NCBI GenBank assembly: GCA_021843755.1
Contig: JAKBWB010000014.1
Coordinates: 21,549-85,548 of the forward strand
Direction: 5' to 3'
Length of the DNA stretch: 64,000 nt
From: Pseudomonadota bacterium
Lineage (GTDB): Bacteria; Pseudomonadota; Gammaproteobacteria; Steroidobacterales; Steroidobacteraceae
The position numbers and the translations under genes are program-made. The notes under the pieces are model-generated. The model searched no databases, was not told where the DNA came from, and saw nothing but the letters and a program-made list of their open reading frames with translations. Shown here piece after piece: positions 42,406 through 52,827 of this stretch (positions are counted from its first letter, which is position 1; each line of letters begins with the position of its first letter).

Positions 42406-43467
42406 ATGACCTTCATCGCCAAGCCCAAAGTCACCCACCCGTCACTGCCGCACAATGCGCTCGGCCTGACGCGCCGCGCCTACGAGGGGGTGCTCTCGAC
42501 GCTGTGCGCCGGCTGCGGTCACGATTCGATCACGGCGGCGATCGTGGAGGCCTGCTGGCGCCTGTCGCTCGAGCCGCAGAATCTCGTGAAGCTCTCCGGC
42601 ATCGGCTGCTCGTCCAAGACCACGGCCTATTTCGTCAGCGGGGCGCACGGCTTCAACGCGGTGCACGGCCGCATGGCCTCGATCGCGACCGGTGCGAATG
42701 CCGCCAATCGGCGCTTGAGCTACATCGGTGTCTCCGGCGACGGCGATACGCTCTCGATCGGGCTCGGGCAGTTCTGCCATGCGATCCGCCGCAATCTCGA
42801 CATGCTGTACATCATCGAGAACAACGGGGTGTACGGCCTCACCAAGGGTCAGTTCTCCGCTTCGGCCGATATCGGCAGTCGAGCCAAGAAGGGCGAGACC
42901 AATCGCCAGCCGCCCATCGATCCGGTGCTGCTCGCGCTCGACCTCGGTGCTCCCTTCGTGGCGCGCAGCTTCTCCGGCGACAAGCGCCAGCTCGTGCCGC
43001 TGATCGAGGCGGGCCTGAAGCACGGTGGCTTTGCGCTCATCGACGTGCTTTCCCCCTGCGTGACGTTCAACGACCACGAGGGTTCGACCAAGAGCTACGC
43101 GTATACACGGGAGCACTATGAGCCGGCGGTGCTCGCCGATTTCGTGCCCCGCGAGCAGCCCATCAGCGTCGACTACCCCCCCGGCGAGGCCCGCGAGATC
43201 GCACTGCATGACGGCAGCCGCATCGTGCTGCGCAAGATCGGTGCCGACTACGATCCGACCGACCGGGCGGCGGCGGACGCGGCTGTGCAGGCCCGCGGGG
43301 GCTCCGGGGAATACCTCACGGGCCTGATCTACCTCGACGCGGCGGGCCGGCACCCGGAGTTCCACCAGGTGAACGCGACGCCGGAGGCGCCCCTGAACAG
43401 CCTGCCGTTCGAGCAGCTCTCGCCCGGATCCGCCGGGTTGCGGACGGTTCTCGCCCGCTATCGGTGA
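42406..43467 (+). CDS. 2-oxoacid:ferredoxin oxidoreductase, beta (TPP-binding) subunit
   Basis: A 353-residue subunit. The N-terminal CAGCGHDSI begins the catalytic core. The thiamine-pyrophosphate motif is GDGDTLSIGLGQFCHAIRRN with NNGVYGLTKGQ. GCSSKTTAYF carries a further conserved Cys. It starts 14 bp after the alpha subunit. Together with the preceding flavoprotein this makes a complete three-gene system; the oxygen-tolerant versions of this system occur in some aerobic Proteobacteria. Confidence 0.88.
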   Translation: MTFIAKPKVTHPSLPHNALGLTRRAYEGVLSTLCAGCGHDSITAAIVEACWRLSLEPQNLVKLSGIGCSSKTTAYFVSGAHGFNAVHGRMASIATGANAANRRLSYIGVSGDGDTLSIGLGQFCHAIRRNLDMLYIIENNGVYGLTKGQFSASADIGSRAKKGETNRQPPIDPVLLALDLGAPFVARSFSGDKRQLVPLIEAGLKHGGFALIDVLSPCVTFNDHEGSTKSYAYTREHYEPAVLADFVPREQPISVDYPPGEAREIALHDGSRIVLRKIGADYDPTDRAAADAAVQARGGSGEYLTGLIYLDAAGRHPEFHQVNATPEAPLNSLPFEQLSPGSAGLRTVLARYR

Positions 43468-43559
43468 GCGGCCGACGGATGCTGCTTGTGTCTGATGAGC
43501 GGACTCGGTTACCATGACGCCGGGTCTGTGACCATTCCCTTTCCTGTCGCCTGCGGCCT

Positions 43560-43593
43560 GCTCGGGTGCCGAGCGGGCTTAGGGAGAAAAGCC
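43560..43593 (+). promoter_or_regulatory. Structured 5' leader of the RRM-protein gene
   Basis: Two adjacent hairpins: GCTCGG-GTG-CCGAGC (43560-43574) and GGCTT-AGGGAGAA-AAGCC (43576-43593). They lie 120-150 bp before ATG 43713, in a 245-bp gene-free stretch after the oxidoreductase. Long structured leaders are usual for cold-regulated RNA-binding protein genes. The promoter itself is not clear. Confidence 0.35.
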
Positions 43594-43712
43594 GAATCGT
43601 TGCCCGACCAGGTGGCAGTAATTCTGCCGGTAGTTGTCCGGAAGTCGTCCCGTCCGCAAAACACAAACAGAGCGCATCGGGATGGCCAATTCCGTTTCTG
43701 GAGTCTGATTGC

Positions 43713-44006
43713 ATGACGAAGATTTACGTCGGAAACCTCCCGTTTTCGGCCACTGAGAGCGAAGTCCGCGAGCTGTTTGCGCAGCACGGGACCGTCGAGT
43801 CCGTAAGCCTGATCACCGACCGGGAAACCGGCCGGCCGCGTGGCTTCGGGTTCGTGGAAATGGCGCGCGCGGATGCCACCCGCGCCATCCAGAACCTCAA
43901 CGGCAAGGATCTGGGCGGCCGCCCGCTGCGGGTCAACGAGGCCCAGGAGCGTGGCGCTGGCGGCGGTCGCGGCGGCGGCGGCGGCGGCGCGCCGCGACGC
44001 TGGTAA
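43713..44006 (+). CDS. Small glycine-tailed RRM RNA-binding protein
   Basis: A 97-residue protein with a single RRM: RNP2 IYVGNL at 4-9 and RNP1 RGFGFVEM at 43-50. After residue ~80 comes a tail of Gly and Arg runs. Such proteins bind single-stranded RNA and in bacteria are often cold-induced. It is followed by a strong terminator, so it is probably a one-gene unit. Confidence 0.88.
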   Translation: MTKIYVGNLPFSATESEVRELFAQHGTVESVSLITDRETGRPRGFGFVEMARADATRAIQNLNGKDLGGRPLRVNEAQERGAGGGRGGGGGGAPRRW

Positions 44007-44019
44007 TCTCTCGAGCGCG

Positions 44020-44060
44020 ACCGGCCCCGGGGGAGTTCCTTCCGGGGCCGGTTTGCTTTA
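44020..44060 (+). terminator. Intrinsic terminator after the RRM-protein gene
   Basis: A perfect 11-bp stem ACCGGCCCCGG (44020-44030) / CCGGGGCCGGT (44042-44052) with an 11-base loop, followed by TTGCTTTATT. It begins 14 bp after the stop. Confidence 0.75.
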
Positions 44061-44137
44061 TTCGGTTTTTGGGCGCTTCAGTGAAGCGCTCTGCTAGACT
44101 CGCGCCCGCGATCTCAGACGTCCGAGGAGACGATTCA

Positions 44138-44254
44138 ATGGGCAAGGGTGACATCAGGACCCGCCGCGGCAAGATCTACCGGGGCTCATTCGGCAAATCT
44201 CGCCCGAAAGACCCCGCAGCCAAGAAGACAGTCAAGCGCGCCGTCCGGAAATAA
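44138..44254 (+). CDS. thx: 30S ribosomal protein Thx (bTHX)
   Basis: A 38-residue, highly basic protein. MGKGDIRTRRGKIYRGSFGK is the Thx signature (Thermus Thx begins [20 protein letters not shown]); the tail is Lys/Arg-rich. In Thermus it sits in a cavity at the top of the 30S head. GAGGAG lies 8 bp before ATG 44138. A TAGACT -10-like element is at 44094-44099, within the 3' flank of the RRM terminator. Confidence 0.88.
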   Translation: MGKGDIRTRRGKIYRGSFGKSRPKDPAAKKTVKRAVRK

Positions 44255-44328
44255 CGGACGCGTGATACCCCGGCGGCAGGACCGCGGCGTCGCCGCGGCC
44301 GGCGAGGCCGCCGGATCGAGACCCTTTA

Positions 44329-44961
44329 ATGATTACCCCTTCCGCCCACTTCAACTGGCGGCCCCATCCTTGGCACGGTCTTTCACCCGGACCGGAATGC
44401 CCGGAGGTGGTGACCGCCTACATCGAAATCACCCCGTTCGACCTGATGAAGTACGAGGTCGACAAGGTGACCGGCTACCTGCGCGTGGACCGACCGCAGC
44501 GCACATCCTCGCATCCGCCGGCGCTCTACGGGTTCATTCCGCAGACCTATTGCGGCGAACGTGTCCGGCGCCTCGCGCCGGGCTGCGCGCGCGGCGACGG
44601 CGATCCGCTCGACATCTGCGTCATCAGCGAGCGGCCGATCACCCATTCGGAGATCCTGCTGCGCGCGCGCATTCTCGGGGGCTTGAAGATCGTCGATCGC
44701 GAGGAGGCCGACGACAAAATCGTCGCGGTTCTCGAAGGCGATTACGTGTGGGGCGGCGCGCGCGAGCTGAGTGACCTGCCGGCCGCACTGATCGAGCGCC
44801 TCGAGCACTATTTCGTGACGTACAAGATGGTCGTCGGGGAGCCCTCGGGCATCAGGCTCACCGGCCGTTACGGCCACGAAGACGCCGCCCGCGTGATCCG
44901 CGCGGCCATCGCCGACTATCGGGAGGTGTACGGGGCGCCCGAGGCGGGGCACATTCCCTGA
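44329..44961 (+). CDS. ppa: Inorganic pyrophosphatase, family I
   Basis: A 210-residue soluble enzyme that hydrolyses pyrophosphate and drives biosynthesis. The metal-binding motif DGDPLD (Asp90, Asp92, Asp95) is present. [14 protein letters not shown] and [10 protein letters not shown] are active-site segments. It is longer than E. coli PPase (176) with an N-terminal stretch ([13 protein letters not shown]) as in a plant-like proteobacterial subgroup. It converges on the next gene with only 1 bp between the two stops. Confidence 0.9.
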   Translation: MITPSAHFNWRPHPWHGLSPGPECPEVVTAYIEITPFDLMKYEVDKVTGYLRVDRPQRTSSHPPALYGFIPQTYCGERVRRLAPGCARGDGDPLDICVISERPITHSEILLRARILGGLKIVDREEADDKIVAVLEGDYVWGGARELSDLPAALIERLEHYFVTYKMVVGEPSGIRLTGRYGHEDAARVIRAAIADYREVYGAPEAGHIP

Positions 44962-44962
44962 A

Positions 44963-46822
44963 TCACGGCGCGAGGTGCATGCGCGCGAACCGGTTCGTGA
45001 CGCCCGGGTCGATTTCGACTGCGGCCGCGAGGTCCGCCCTGCCCGCTGCGACCTTGTGCGTCTCCAGCTCCGCCAGACCGCGCCCATAGAGGGACGTGGC
45101 GAGCCTGGGCGCGATCGCGAGCGCCGCGTCGTAGCTCGCGATCGCGCGGGCGAACTCAATCAGGCGCAGATACACCAGTCCGCGGCTGTCGAGAATGGCG
45201 GCCGAATGCGGCATGCGCGCGCGCGCGCGATTGCAGTCCCGCAGCGCCCGGTGCAGCCCGATGTCACCCGCGGCGCGCGCCCAGCACAGCGAATTCCAGG
45301 CCACCGGCAGCAGGACGTCGCGACGGTGGTAGTAGATCCACAGCTTGATGGTGCGTATGGCGGCTGCATACTGCCCGATGCGGGTGTACAGATTACCGAC
45401 GGTGAGTCCGGCCTCGGACTCGTTCGGCGCCAAAAGCGCCACGATGTTGATGTCGGTTCCGGCCTGAGCGGCGCTGCCGGGCGGCGCGTGTTTCCAGCCG
45501 AGCAGCAGCTGCGCGCGCGCCAAGTGTGCCGCGTACAGGTCCGGCTGCAGAGCGATGGCGGCGCTGAAGTTCGCGAGAGCCTTGGCGGGCTGTCGCATCG
45601 CCCGGTAGAGGGTGCCGCGGCGCAAACGATATCTGGCGTCCTTGGGCTCGAGCCGGCAGGCGCGGTTCAGGTACGCCAGCGCGCGATCGTACTGACCGTC
45701 GGACATGAGCGCCATGCCGCGCCGCATGAGCGCGCTGGCGCGCGCGCGCAGGGCTGCGGCCGAGCGCGCCCGCGCCGCGCCGGGCCGGCTCGGGGCCGGC
45801 CCGCCCGCCTGGGGCTTCAGGCCGGGATTGACCACCACGGGCGCGCCGGAGCCCCGCTGAATGAGATAGCGGTGCCCGATGGCGAATATCGGACCGCCGT
45901 TGTACGTGAAGTAGAGCCGGCGCCGGCGGCGCGATATCAGGACGTGGTTCGACAGGAAGAAATCCTCACCGAGAATCATCCCCACGCGCAGTCCGGACAT
46001 GTGAATCGCGCTCACCATGACGTGCGTATGCTCGATGACCTCGTCTGCGATCTGGAACTTCGCGATCGGCGCGACCCAGGTGTTGATCCACTCCCTGCCG
46101 ATACCGCCGCCGACCCTGCCGAGCCACTTGACCCCTGGACTCGAGGGCGTGATCCCGGCCCGCTTGGCCGCCGCAACGGTGAGCACCGAGCGCGTCGCCC
46201 CCGTATCGAACAGGACGCGGATGCGCTTTCCGTTGACCAGGGCATGCCCGATGAGATACGGGTGACGCGCGCTCGAGGGTTGCAGCCTGACCACGCCAAT
46301 GTGCGCAGCCCGTCCCTGCGCCCAATAGGCGAGCGGTACGCCGCCGCAGTGCTCGGTCTTGACGATGCGCATCAGGCCGCGGGAGAAGTCGAGTTCCAGG
46401 TCCCACAGACGCAGCACACTGCCGCCGAGCAGACCGACGGTACCGGATCCGAACGCGTTGCCGCCGACGAAGAATTTCGCGTTCCGAAACTGCACGCCGA
46501 GGAACTCGAACCTGCGCACGGTCGCGAACTCGACCGCGGTGGAGCCGTTTACCCCGCCGAGCCGCACATACGGCATCGCGTCCGTTGCAAACAGGTGATA
46601 CTGGGCGCGTGCCGCCGGGGAGATCATGCTCCAGAACGCCCCCGTATCGATGATGAAGCGCGCCGGCTTGCCGTTGATCCGGGCCCACACCAGCGGCTGC
46701 ATGTCCTTGACGGTGACGGCAATCGGGTGCGACCGCTCGATTTGACATTGCGTCGCCAGCGCCGGTGGCAGACACAGCGCCGAAAGCGCTGCAATCGCCC
46801 CCCATTTGCCCTGATGCCACAT
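44963..46822 (-). CDS. Exported retropepsin-like aspartyl protease with TPR repeats
   Basis: A 619-residue protein with an N-terminal signal (1-24, ALATQ). Two separate pepsin-like half-sites are seen: FIIDTGAFWS (DTG 59-61) and VLFDTGATRS (DTG 206-208), each followed by a glycine-rich flap-like loop. LGEDFFLSNHVLI closes the second domain near 305. A Pro/Ala/Arg linker (~345-375) leads to tetratricopeptide repeats (GQYDRALAYLNRACRLEP and onward, also EFARAIASYDAALAIAP). Such gag-polyprotein-type protease domains occur in proteobacterial periplasmic proteins of unknown substrate. ATG 46822 is preferred over an upstream GTG at 46885. Confidence 0.7.
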   Translation of the reverse strand: MWHQGKWGAIAALSALCLPPALATQCQIERSHPIAVTVKDMQPLVWARINGKPARFIIDTGAFWSMISPAARAQYHLFATDAMPYVRLGGVNGSTAVEFATVRRFEFLGVQFRNAKFFVGGNAFGSGTVGLLGGSVLRLWDLELDFSRGLMRIVKTEHCGGVPLAYWAQGRAAHIGVVRLQPSSARHPYLIGHALVNGKRIRVLFDTGATRSVLTVAAAKRAGITPSSPGVKWLGRVGGGIGREWINTWVAPIAKFQIADEVIEHTHVMVSAIHMSGLRVGMILGEDFFLSNHVLISRRRRRLYFTYNGGPIFAIGHRYLIQRGSGAPVVVNPGLKPQAGGPAPSRPGAARARSAAALRARASALMRRGMALMSDGQYDRALAYLNRACRLEPKDARYRLRRGTLYRAMRQPAKALANFSAAIALQPDLYAAHLARAQLLLGWKHAPPGSAAQAGTDINIVALLAPNESEAGLTVGNLYTRIGQYAAAIRTIKLWIYYHRRDVLLPVAWNSLCWARAAGDIGLHRALRDCNRARARMPHSAAILDSRGLVYLRLIEFARAIASYDAALAIAPRLATSLYGRGLAELETHKVAAGRADLAAAVEIDPGVTNRFARMHLAP

Positions 46823-46936
46823 GAGCTTGTTGGTATTGTCTCGGCCCCGGACACGTGCCCCGCGCACAAGCCTAGCGCACACCACGCTCGCCTGGCTACC
46901 GCAAGTCAGAGGCTTGGTTGGGCCGACGTGGGCCGC

Positions 46937-47638
46937 TCACGCGCTTTTCGGTTCGAGCCACACGGCTCGGGCGCTGCCGCAAAGCTCGCCCTCCTCGCCG
47001 TACACCGCCGTGCCCGCGGTGTGCTTGCGGCCCTCGGACTCGATGCGCCAGCCGATCACGACGCAGCGCTCCCCGATGTGTACTCGGCGATTGATGCGCA
47101 GCGTGATCTCGCCCAGGAGCATCATGCGGTCATCGGGGCTGACGGCGTAGAAGCCCGGGCAATCGAGCGCCGCGGACATGAACTCGGGCCGCACCTTGTC
47201 GTCACCTGCCTCGAGCGAAGGGTCCGGCACCCACGGGGCGGCCACCAGATCGCGCTCCGGCAGGGGGCCGGCGAAGATGCGCATGCCATCGCCGCGGACG
47301 CGCTGCGTGCCGCAGACGAAGCAGCTCGGGAATCGGTGGTGCTTGAAGCCGGCGTAGCGGCGCGAGGCCTCCACGGCCTCGAAGTAGGTGGGTCCGGGGC
47401 GCGGTGTGAGGGTCAGGTCCGCCGGCTGCGCCAGGCCGATCCGCTCCGATCCGCGCAGGATGGCGAGCGCAGCATCGGGGAGGGCCTGCACTTCCAGGGG
47501 CGTGTCGAGCGGCGGTGGACGCAACAGCCGCACCGTAACCGGATACGTGACCTGCGCGGCGACACATCCGGCGAAATAGCCGCCGTTGGCGGACTGCGCC
47601 GGTCCGCGAAAACGCTTGGCAATCGTGATTGTCGGCAT
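46937..47638 (-). CDS. Hypothetical double-hotdog-like protein
   Basis: A 233-residue protein that I recognise only in outline. The N-terminal half (RFRGPAQSANGGYFAG, then VTVRLLRPPPLDTPLEV) and C-terminal half (FMSAALDCPGFYAV, then MLLGEITLRINRRVHIGERCVVIGW) each look like one hotdog domain. They are joined by a CFVCG pair at ~112-115 that could bind metal. Double-hotdog proteins are often acyl-CoA thioesterases. ATG 47638 is preceded by AAGGG. It lies upstream of the protease-TPR gene by 114 bp and downstream of trpA. Confidence 0.55.
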   Translation of the reverse strand: MPTITIAKRFRGPAQSANGGYFAGCVAAQVTYPVTVRLLRPPPLDTPLEVQALPDAALAILRGSERIGLAQPADLTLTPRPGPTYFEAVEASRRYAGFKHHRFPSCFVCGTQRVRGDGMRIFAGPLPERDLVAAPWVPDPSLEAGDDKVRPEFMSAALDCPGFYAVSPDDRMMLLGEITLRINRRVHIGERCVVIGWRIESEGRKHTAGTAVYGEEGELCGSARAVWLEPKSA

Positions 47639-47722
47639 GTCGAGACCCTTCTCACGATCAGGAACACAGTGCCTCCGGCGCAATCGGCGCCCCCCGGCGG
47701 CGGCCGACTGCGCCTCCAGCGC

Positions 47723-48498
47723 TCAGGGCCGCGTGCTCCGCAGCGACTGCAGCCACTGCGCCGGGTCGCCTCCCTGCTCCAGAAGCTCCACCAGCGCCGA
47801 GCCAATCACCACGCCGTCGACGTGTCCGCGCAGCTGTTCGAGCTGTTCGCGTCCGCGGATCCCGAACCCGGCACACACCGGAACATTGGCGTGCTGGCGC
47901 ACGATGTCAAGATACTGAGTGACGTTCGCCGCCACGCCGGTGTTGCGGCCGGTGGTGCCCGTGATCGTAACGGCATACACAAAGCCCTGGCCGCGCGCAC
48001 AGATCCGCGCGAGCCGCTCCTGCGAGGTGACGGGGGTGACCATCTGCACCAATGCCAGTCCGCGCGCCGTCAGCGCCGCATGCACCGCATCGCCTTCGTC
48101 GAAGGGCAGATCCGGCACGATGAACCCCGTGACCCCGGCGCGCTCGGCCGCTGCAGCCAGCGATTCGATGCCGAAGGCGAGCAGCGGGTTGAGATAACTC
48201 ATCAACAGCAGGGGCGTCGCGAGCCGGGGTCGTATCGCCTCGAGCTCCGCCAGAATCCAGCGCAGGCTCACGCCCTGCTCCAGTGCGGCGCGGCTCGAGC
48301 GCTGGATCGTCACCCCGTCGGCCATCGGATCAGTGAACGGTACGCCGATCTCCACGACATCGGCCGCCCCGGCGATGCGCCGCAGGTCCGTGCGGAAGCG
48401 CTCGCGGCTCGGGAAGCCGGCCGTCAGGTAGGCCACGAGCGCCGGGTCGCCGTCCGCGCTTGCCGTGCGGATCGCCGCGCTGATCCGTTCGTGGGCGC

Positions 48499-48502
<4 letters not shown>
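47723..48502 (-). CDS. trpA: Tryptophan synthase alpha chain
   Basis: A 259-residue TIM barrel that cleaves indole-3-glycerol phosphate. Catalytic Glu51 ([15 protein letters not shown]) and Asp62 are present, with the phosphate loop GFGIRGREQ. It is the last gene of the trp operon and overlaps trpB by 4 bp. An imperfect 12-bp inverted repeat (47677-47688 / 47703-47714) lies just after its stop without a T tract, and may stabilise or end the transcript. Confidence 0.94.
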
Positions 48503-49725
<1,223 letters not shown>

Positions 49726-49728
49726 CAG

Positions 49729-50343
49729 TTACTCCACGGATGCCGGACACGCGGCGCGTGCCGCGGCCACGAACCGCCTGACCGCTTCGGGATCCTTGAT
49801 CCCCGGGCGTGACTCCACGCCGCTCGAGACGTCGACCCCGAACGGCTGCACCGCGGCGATCGCGCCAGCCACATTATCCGGGTCGAGCCCACCGGCGAGC
49901 ACCAATTGTGCGCGCTGGGCGACCGCGGACGCCGCCCGCCAATCGCAGGCTCGACCGGCGCCGCTCACCGCGCCCTCGAACAGCAGGCGCCGGGGCAGTG
50001 TGTCGCCGGCTTGCCAGCTGCGCAGCACCGGCAGCCGCTCGATCTCGCGCGGCAGCACCAGCCGCTGCAGGTCCTGCGCATCGCTCTGCAGGATATCGGG
50101 ACGGAACCCGGTGATGATCTCATCGATCTGCGGCTGCTCGGGGTGGCGTGTGACCGCTACACAGCGCACCTTGCCCCGCGCCGGCCCGGCCAGCCGGCAG
50201 GCCGCCGCGGTGCCCACACGCCGGACCGACTCGGCAAACACGAAACCGATGGCGTCGGCTCCGGCGGCCAGCGCGGCTTCGACGGCCTCGGGCGTGGTGA
50301 GCCCGCAGATCTTGATCCACAAGGTGCCGGGCGAGGGGTTCAT
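49729..50343 (-). CDS. trpF: Phosphoribosylanthranilate isomerase
   Basis: A 204-residue monofunctional TIM barrel. KICGLTTPEAVEAA near the N-terminus contains the catalytic Cys, GADAIGFVFAESVRRV follows, and AGGLDPDNVAGAI and GVDVSSGVESRPGIKD form the phosphate site. ATG 50343 overlaps the trpC stop (ATGA). It is separate from trpC, unlike the fused enteric gene. Confidence 0.93.
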   Translation of the reverse strand: MNPSPGTLWIKICGLTTPEAVEAALAAGADAIGFVFAESVRRVGTAAACRLAGPARGKVRCVAVTRHPEQPQIDEIITGFRPDILQSDAQDLQRLVLPREIERLPVLRSWQAGDTLPRRLLFEGAVSGAGRACDWRAASAVAQRAQLVLAGGLDPDNVAGAIAAVQPFGVDVSSGVESRPGIKDPEAVRRFVAAARAACPASVE

Positions 50344-51221
50344 TTGGGGCCGCTCGGGCCGGCCGCCCCGCCGTCCCGGGCATCCTGTCCGAGCGAGTGT
50401 CGCCGGCCCTCCCGCCCCGCGCGCAGAAGATCCGCGGCGAGCGCCGGCGGGTCGGGGGCGCGCATCAGTGCGCTGCCGACCAGCACCAGGTCGTAGCCTG
50501 CCCGGCCCATGCGGCGGGCGTCCTCGGCGCTCGTGACGCCGCTTTCGGCCACGCGCGGCAGCGCGCGTGGCAACAGGGGGGCCAGCGCCTCGAGGCGCTC
50601 CGGCACGACCGCCAGCGTGCTCAGATCGCGGCAATTGACTCCGGCGAGCAGCCCCTCACCACCCACCCGCGCGGTCAGCCGATGCAGGCGCTCGATGTCA
50701 GTCTCGTCGAACGCTTCCAGCAGGGCGAACAGGCCCAGCTCGCGGGCATGCGCGATCATGGCCTCGAGCTCGGTGTCCTGGAGCATGCGCACGATGAGCA
50801 GGAGGCCGCCGGCGCCGGCAGCGCGTGCCTCGGCGACCTGATAAGGGTCTACGAGGAAATCCTTGCGCATCGCCGGCACTCCGAGCGGGGTGAGTCCGGC
50901 CGCGGCGCTGCGCAGATGTTCCAGGGAGCCGTCGAAGCGCTCCGGCTCGGTCAGGATGGAGACTGCCGCTGCGCCGGCAGCGGCATATGTGGCGACGCGC
51001 GCCCCGAGGTCGCCCGCCGATTCAGCCAGGGATCCCGCAGCCGGCGAGCGCAGCTTCACCTCGGCGATGAGGCCGAACCCGCCGGGCGTGAGCCGCAGCG
51101 GCGGTGCGGGCGATTGCGCGCGGGCCCGGCGCAGCATTTCCTCCGGCGGACAGGCGGCCCGGGCGGCTTGCGCCCTTGTGCGGCTCGAGGCGGCCATCTG
51201 CGCGAGAAAGTCGCGACTCAT
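50340..51221 (-). CDS. trpC: Indole-3-glycerol phosphate synthase
   Basis: A 293-residue barrel. GFGLIAEVKLRSPAAG is the N-terminal signature containing the catalytic Lys, AMRKDFLVDPYQV carries a further Lys, and GVNCRDLSTLAV and VAESGVTSAEDA complete the active site. There is a 4-bp overlap with trpD before it and trpF after it. The extra ~25 residues at the C-terminus are Arg/Gly-rich and not conserved. Confidence 0.94.
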   Translation of the reverse strand: MSRDFLAQMAASSRTRAQAARAACPPEEMLRRARAQSPAPPLRLTPGGFGLIAEVKLRSPAAGSLAESAGDLGARVATYAAAGAAAVSILTEPERFDGSLEHLRSAAAGLTPLGVPAMRKDFLVDPYQVAEARAAGAGGLLLIVRMLQDTELEAMIAHARELGLFALLEAFDETDIERLHRLTARVGGEGLLAGVNCRDLSTLAVVPERLEALAPLLPRALPRVAESGVTSAEDARRMGRAGYDLVLVGSALMRAPDPPALAADLLRAGREGRRHSLGQDARDGGAAGPSGPK

Positions 51222-52243
51222 GCCCCACGCCCCACCCGGGCCAGCGTGTCCAGCACGCGACCGGCTGCTCCGCCGTCGATGGCTTCACGGGCCCGATCCA
51301 TCGCGGCGCGCGGGTCGGCCACCTCGCCGGCGACCTCCAGGGCCAGCGCGGCGCCGAGCAGCAGACAATCCCGCTGCGCGCCATGTGCCCGTCCCGAGAG
51401 CACCGCGCGCAGCGCCTCAGCGTTGTGCCGGGCATCACCGCCGATCAAGGCGGCCGGCGGGCAGCGGCGCAGCCCGTAATCCTCCGGCGCACGGGTCTGA
51501 CGTGTCACCCGGCCCGGCCGCACGTCGAAGACTGTGAAGGGACCCACCGGCGTCGGCTCGTCCCAGCCCTCGGCGCCGTGGATCACGAATCCCCGCTCGA
51601 TATGCATCCCCGCGAGAGTGTCCGCCATGAGCGCCGCGACGTCGAGGCTGAACGCGCCGATCAGGCGCAGCGGCGGATGAGCCGGGTTGGTCAGCGGTCC
51701 GAGGATATTGAATACCGTCCGCACCCCGAGCGCGCGCCGTGCCGCGGCTACGGCCTGGGTCGCGGGGTGGTAGTGCGGGGCGAACAGAAACGTAAAGCCG
51801 CACTGCGCCAGGCACTGGCCCACCGCCTGCTCCCCGAGCGGCATGCGCACGCCGAGCGCCTCGAGCACATCGGCGCTGCCGGCGCGGCTCGAGACCGAGC
51901 GATTGCCATGTTTGACGACCGGCAGGCCACAGGCCGCGGTCAGCAGCGCCGTGCCGGTGGAGATGTTCAGGCTGCCGGAGCGGTCCCCGCCGGTGCCGAC
52001 GATGTCGATGGCGCGGGCCGATTCGGGCAGGTCCGGCCGGCGCGCCAGGCGGCGCATCGCCTCGGCGAACCCGCGCACCTCGTCGGCCACCGCGCCTTTG
52101 GCGCGCAGGGCCGCGAGCACCGCGCCGATCAGCGCCGGGGAGGTGTCGGCTTGCGTGAGCAACTCCAGCAGCTGCTCGGCCTGTGGTTGGGTCAGATCCG
52201 CGCCCTCGAGCAGCCGCTCGAGCAGTTCGCGCGCCTCGCTCAT
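51218..52243 (-). CDS. trpD: Anthranilate phosphoribosyltransferase
   Basis: A 341-residue PRTase. The glycine-rich PRPP motif [18 protein letters not shown] and the anthranilate-binding [23 protein letters not shown] are present, with [14 protein letters not shown] 52243 overlaps the trpG stop by 4 bp. It is separate from trpG, as in most non-enteric bacteria. Confidence 0.94.
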   Translation of the reverse strand: MSEARELLERLLEGADLTQPQAEQLLELLTQADTSPALIGAVLAALRAKGAVADEVRGFAEAMRRLARRPDLPESARAIDIVGTGGDRSGSLNISTGTALLTAACGLPVVKHGNRSVSSRAGSADVLEALGVRMPLGEQAVGQCLAQCGFTFLFAPHYHPATQAVAAARRALGVRTVFNILGPLTNPAHPPLRLIGAFSLDVAALMADTLAGMHIERGFVIHGAEGWDEPTPVGPFTVFDVRPGRVTRQTRAPEDYGLRRCPPAALIGGDARHNAEALRAVLSGRAHGAQRDCLLLGAALALEVAGEVADPRAAMDRAREAIDGGAAGRVLDTLARVGRGA

Positions 52244-52827
52244 GCGGCGCCCCCGGCACTTTGTTTCAGGAAGTTCCCGAGCAGCCGCGGTCCGAGGGGG
52301 GTGAGGATGCTCTCGGGATGAAACTGTACGCCCTCTACCGCGAGCCCCACGTGGCGCACCCCCATGATCTCCTTCGCCTCGGTCCAGGCGGTGACGGTGA
52401 GGGTCGCGGGGAGCGAGTCCGGTGCGGCGATCAGCGAGTGGTAACGTCCGGCCTCGCACGGCTGCGGCAGTCCGGCGAAGACCCCCAGGCCGTCATGTTG
52501 GATCATCGACGTCTTGCCGTGCATCAGCCGTCCGGCGCGCACCACCTTGCCGCCGAACGCCTCGACGATCGACTGATGGCCCAGGCACACGCCGAGCACC
52601 GGAATGCGTCCGGCGAACGCGCGGATCATGTCCATGGACACACCGGCATCGTCCGGGGTGCCCGGACCCGGCGAGATGCACAGGTGCGTCGGAGCGAGCG
52701 CCGTGGCCTGCGACACGTCGATCGCATCATTGCGGTAGACACGCACATCGGCGCCCAGGACGAGAAACGCCTGCACCAGGTTGTAGGTGAAGGAGTCGTA
52801 ATTGTCGATCAGCAGCAGGCGTGCCAT
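52240..52827 (-). CDS. trpG: Anthranilate synthase component II (glutamine amidotransferase)
   Basis: A 195-residue class-I amidotransferase with the catalytic triad Cys81 (LGVCLGHQS), His170 and Glu172 (QFHPESIL), and the oxyanion segment [11 protein letters not shown]. It supplies ammonia to TrpE. It overlaps trpE by one base at the start and trpD by 4 bp at the end. A pabA-type double role is possible, since this family serves both pathways in some bacteria. Confidence 0.93.
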   Translation of the reverse strand: MARLLLIDNYDSFTYNLVQAFLVLGADVRVYRNDAIDVSQATALAPTHLCISPGPGTPDDAGVSMDMIRAFAGRIPVLGVCLGHQSIVEAFGGKVVRAGRLMHGKTSMIQHDGLGVFAGLPQPCEAGRYHSLIAAPDSLPATLTVTAWTEAKEIMGVRHVGLAVEGVQFHPESILTPLGPRLLGNFLKQSAGGAA

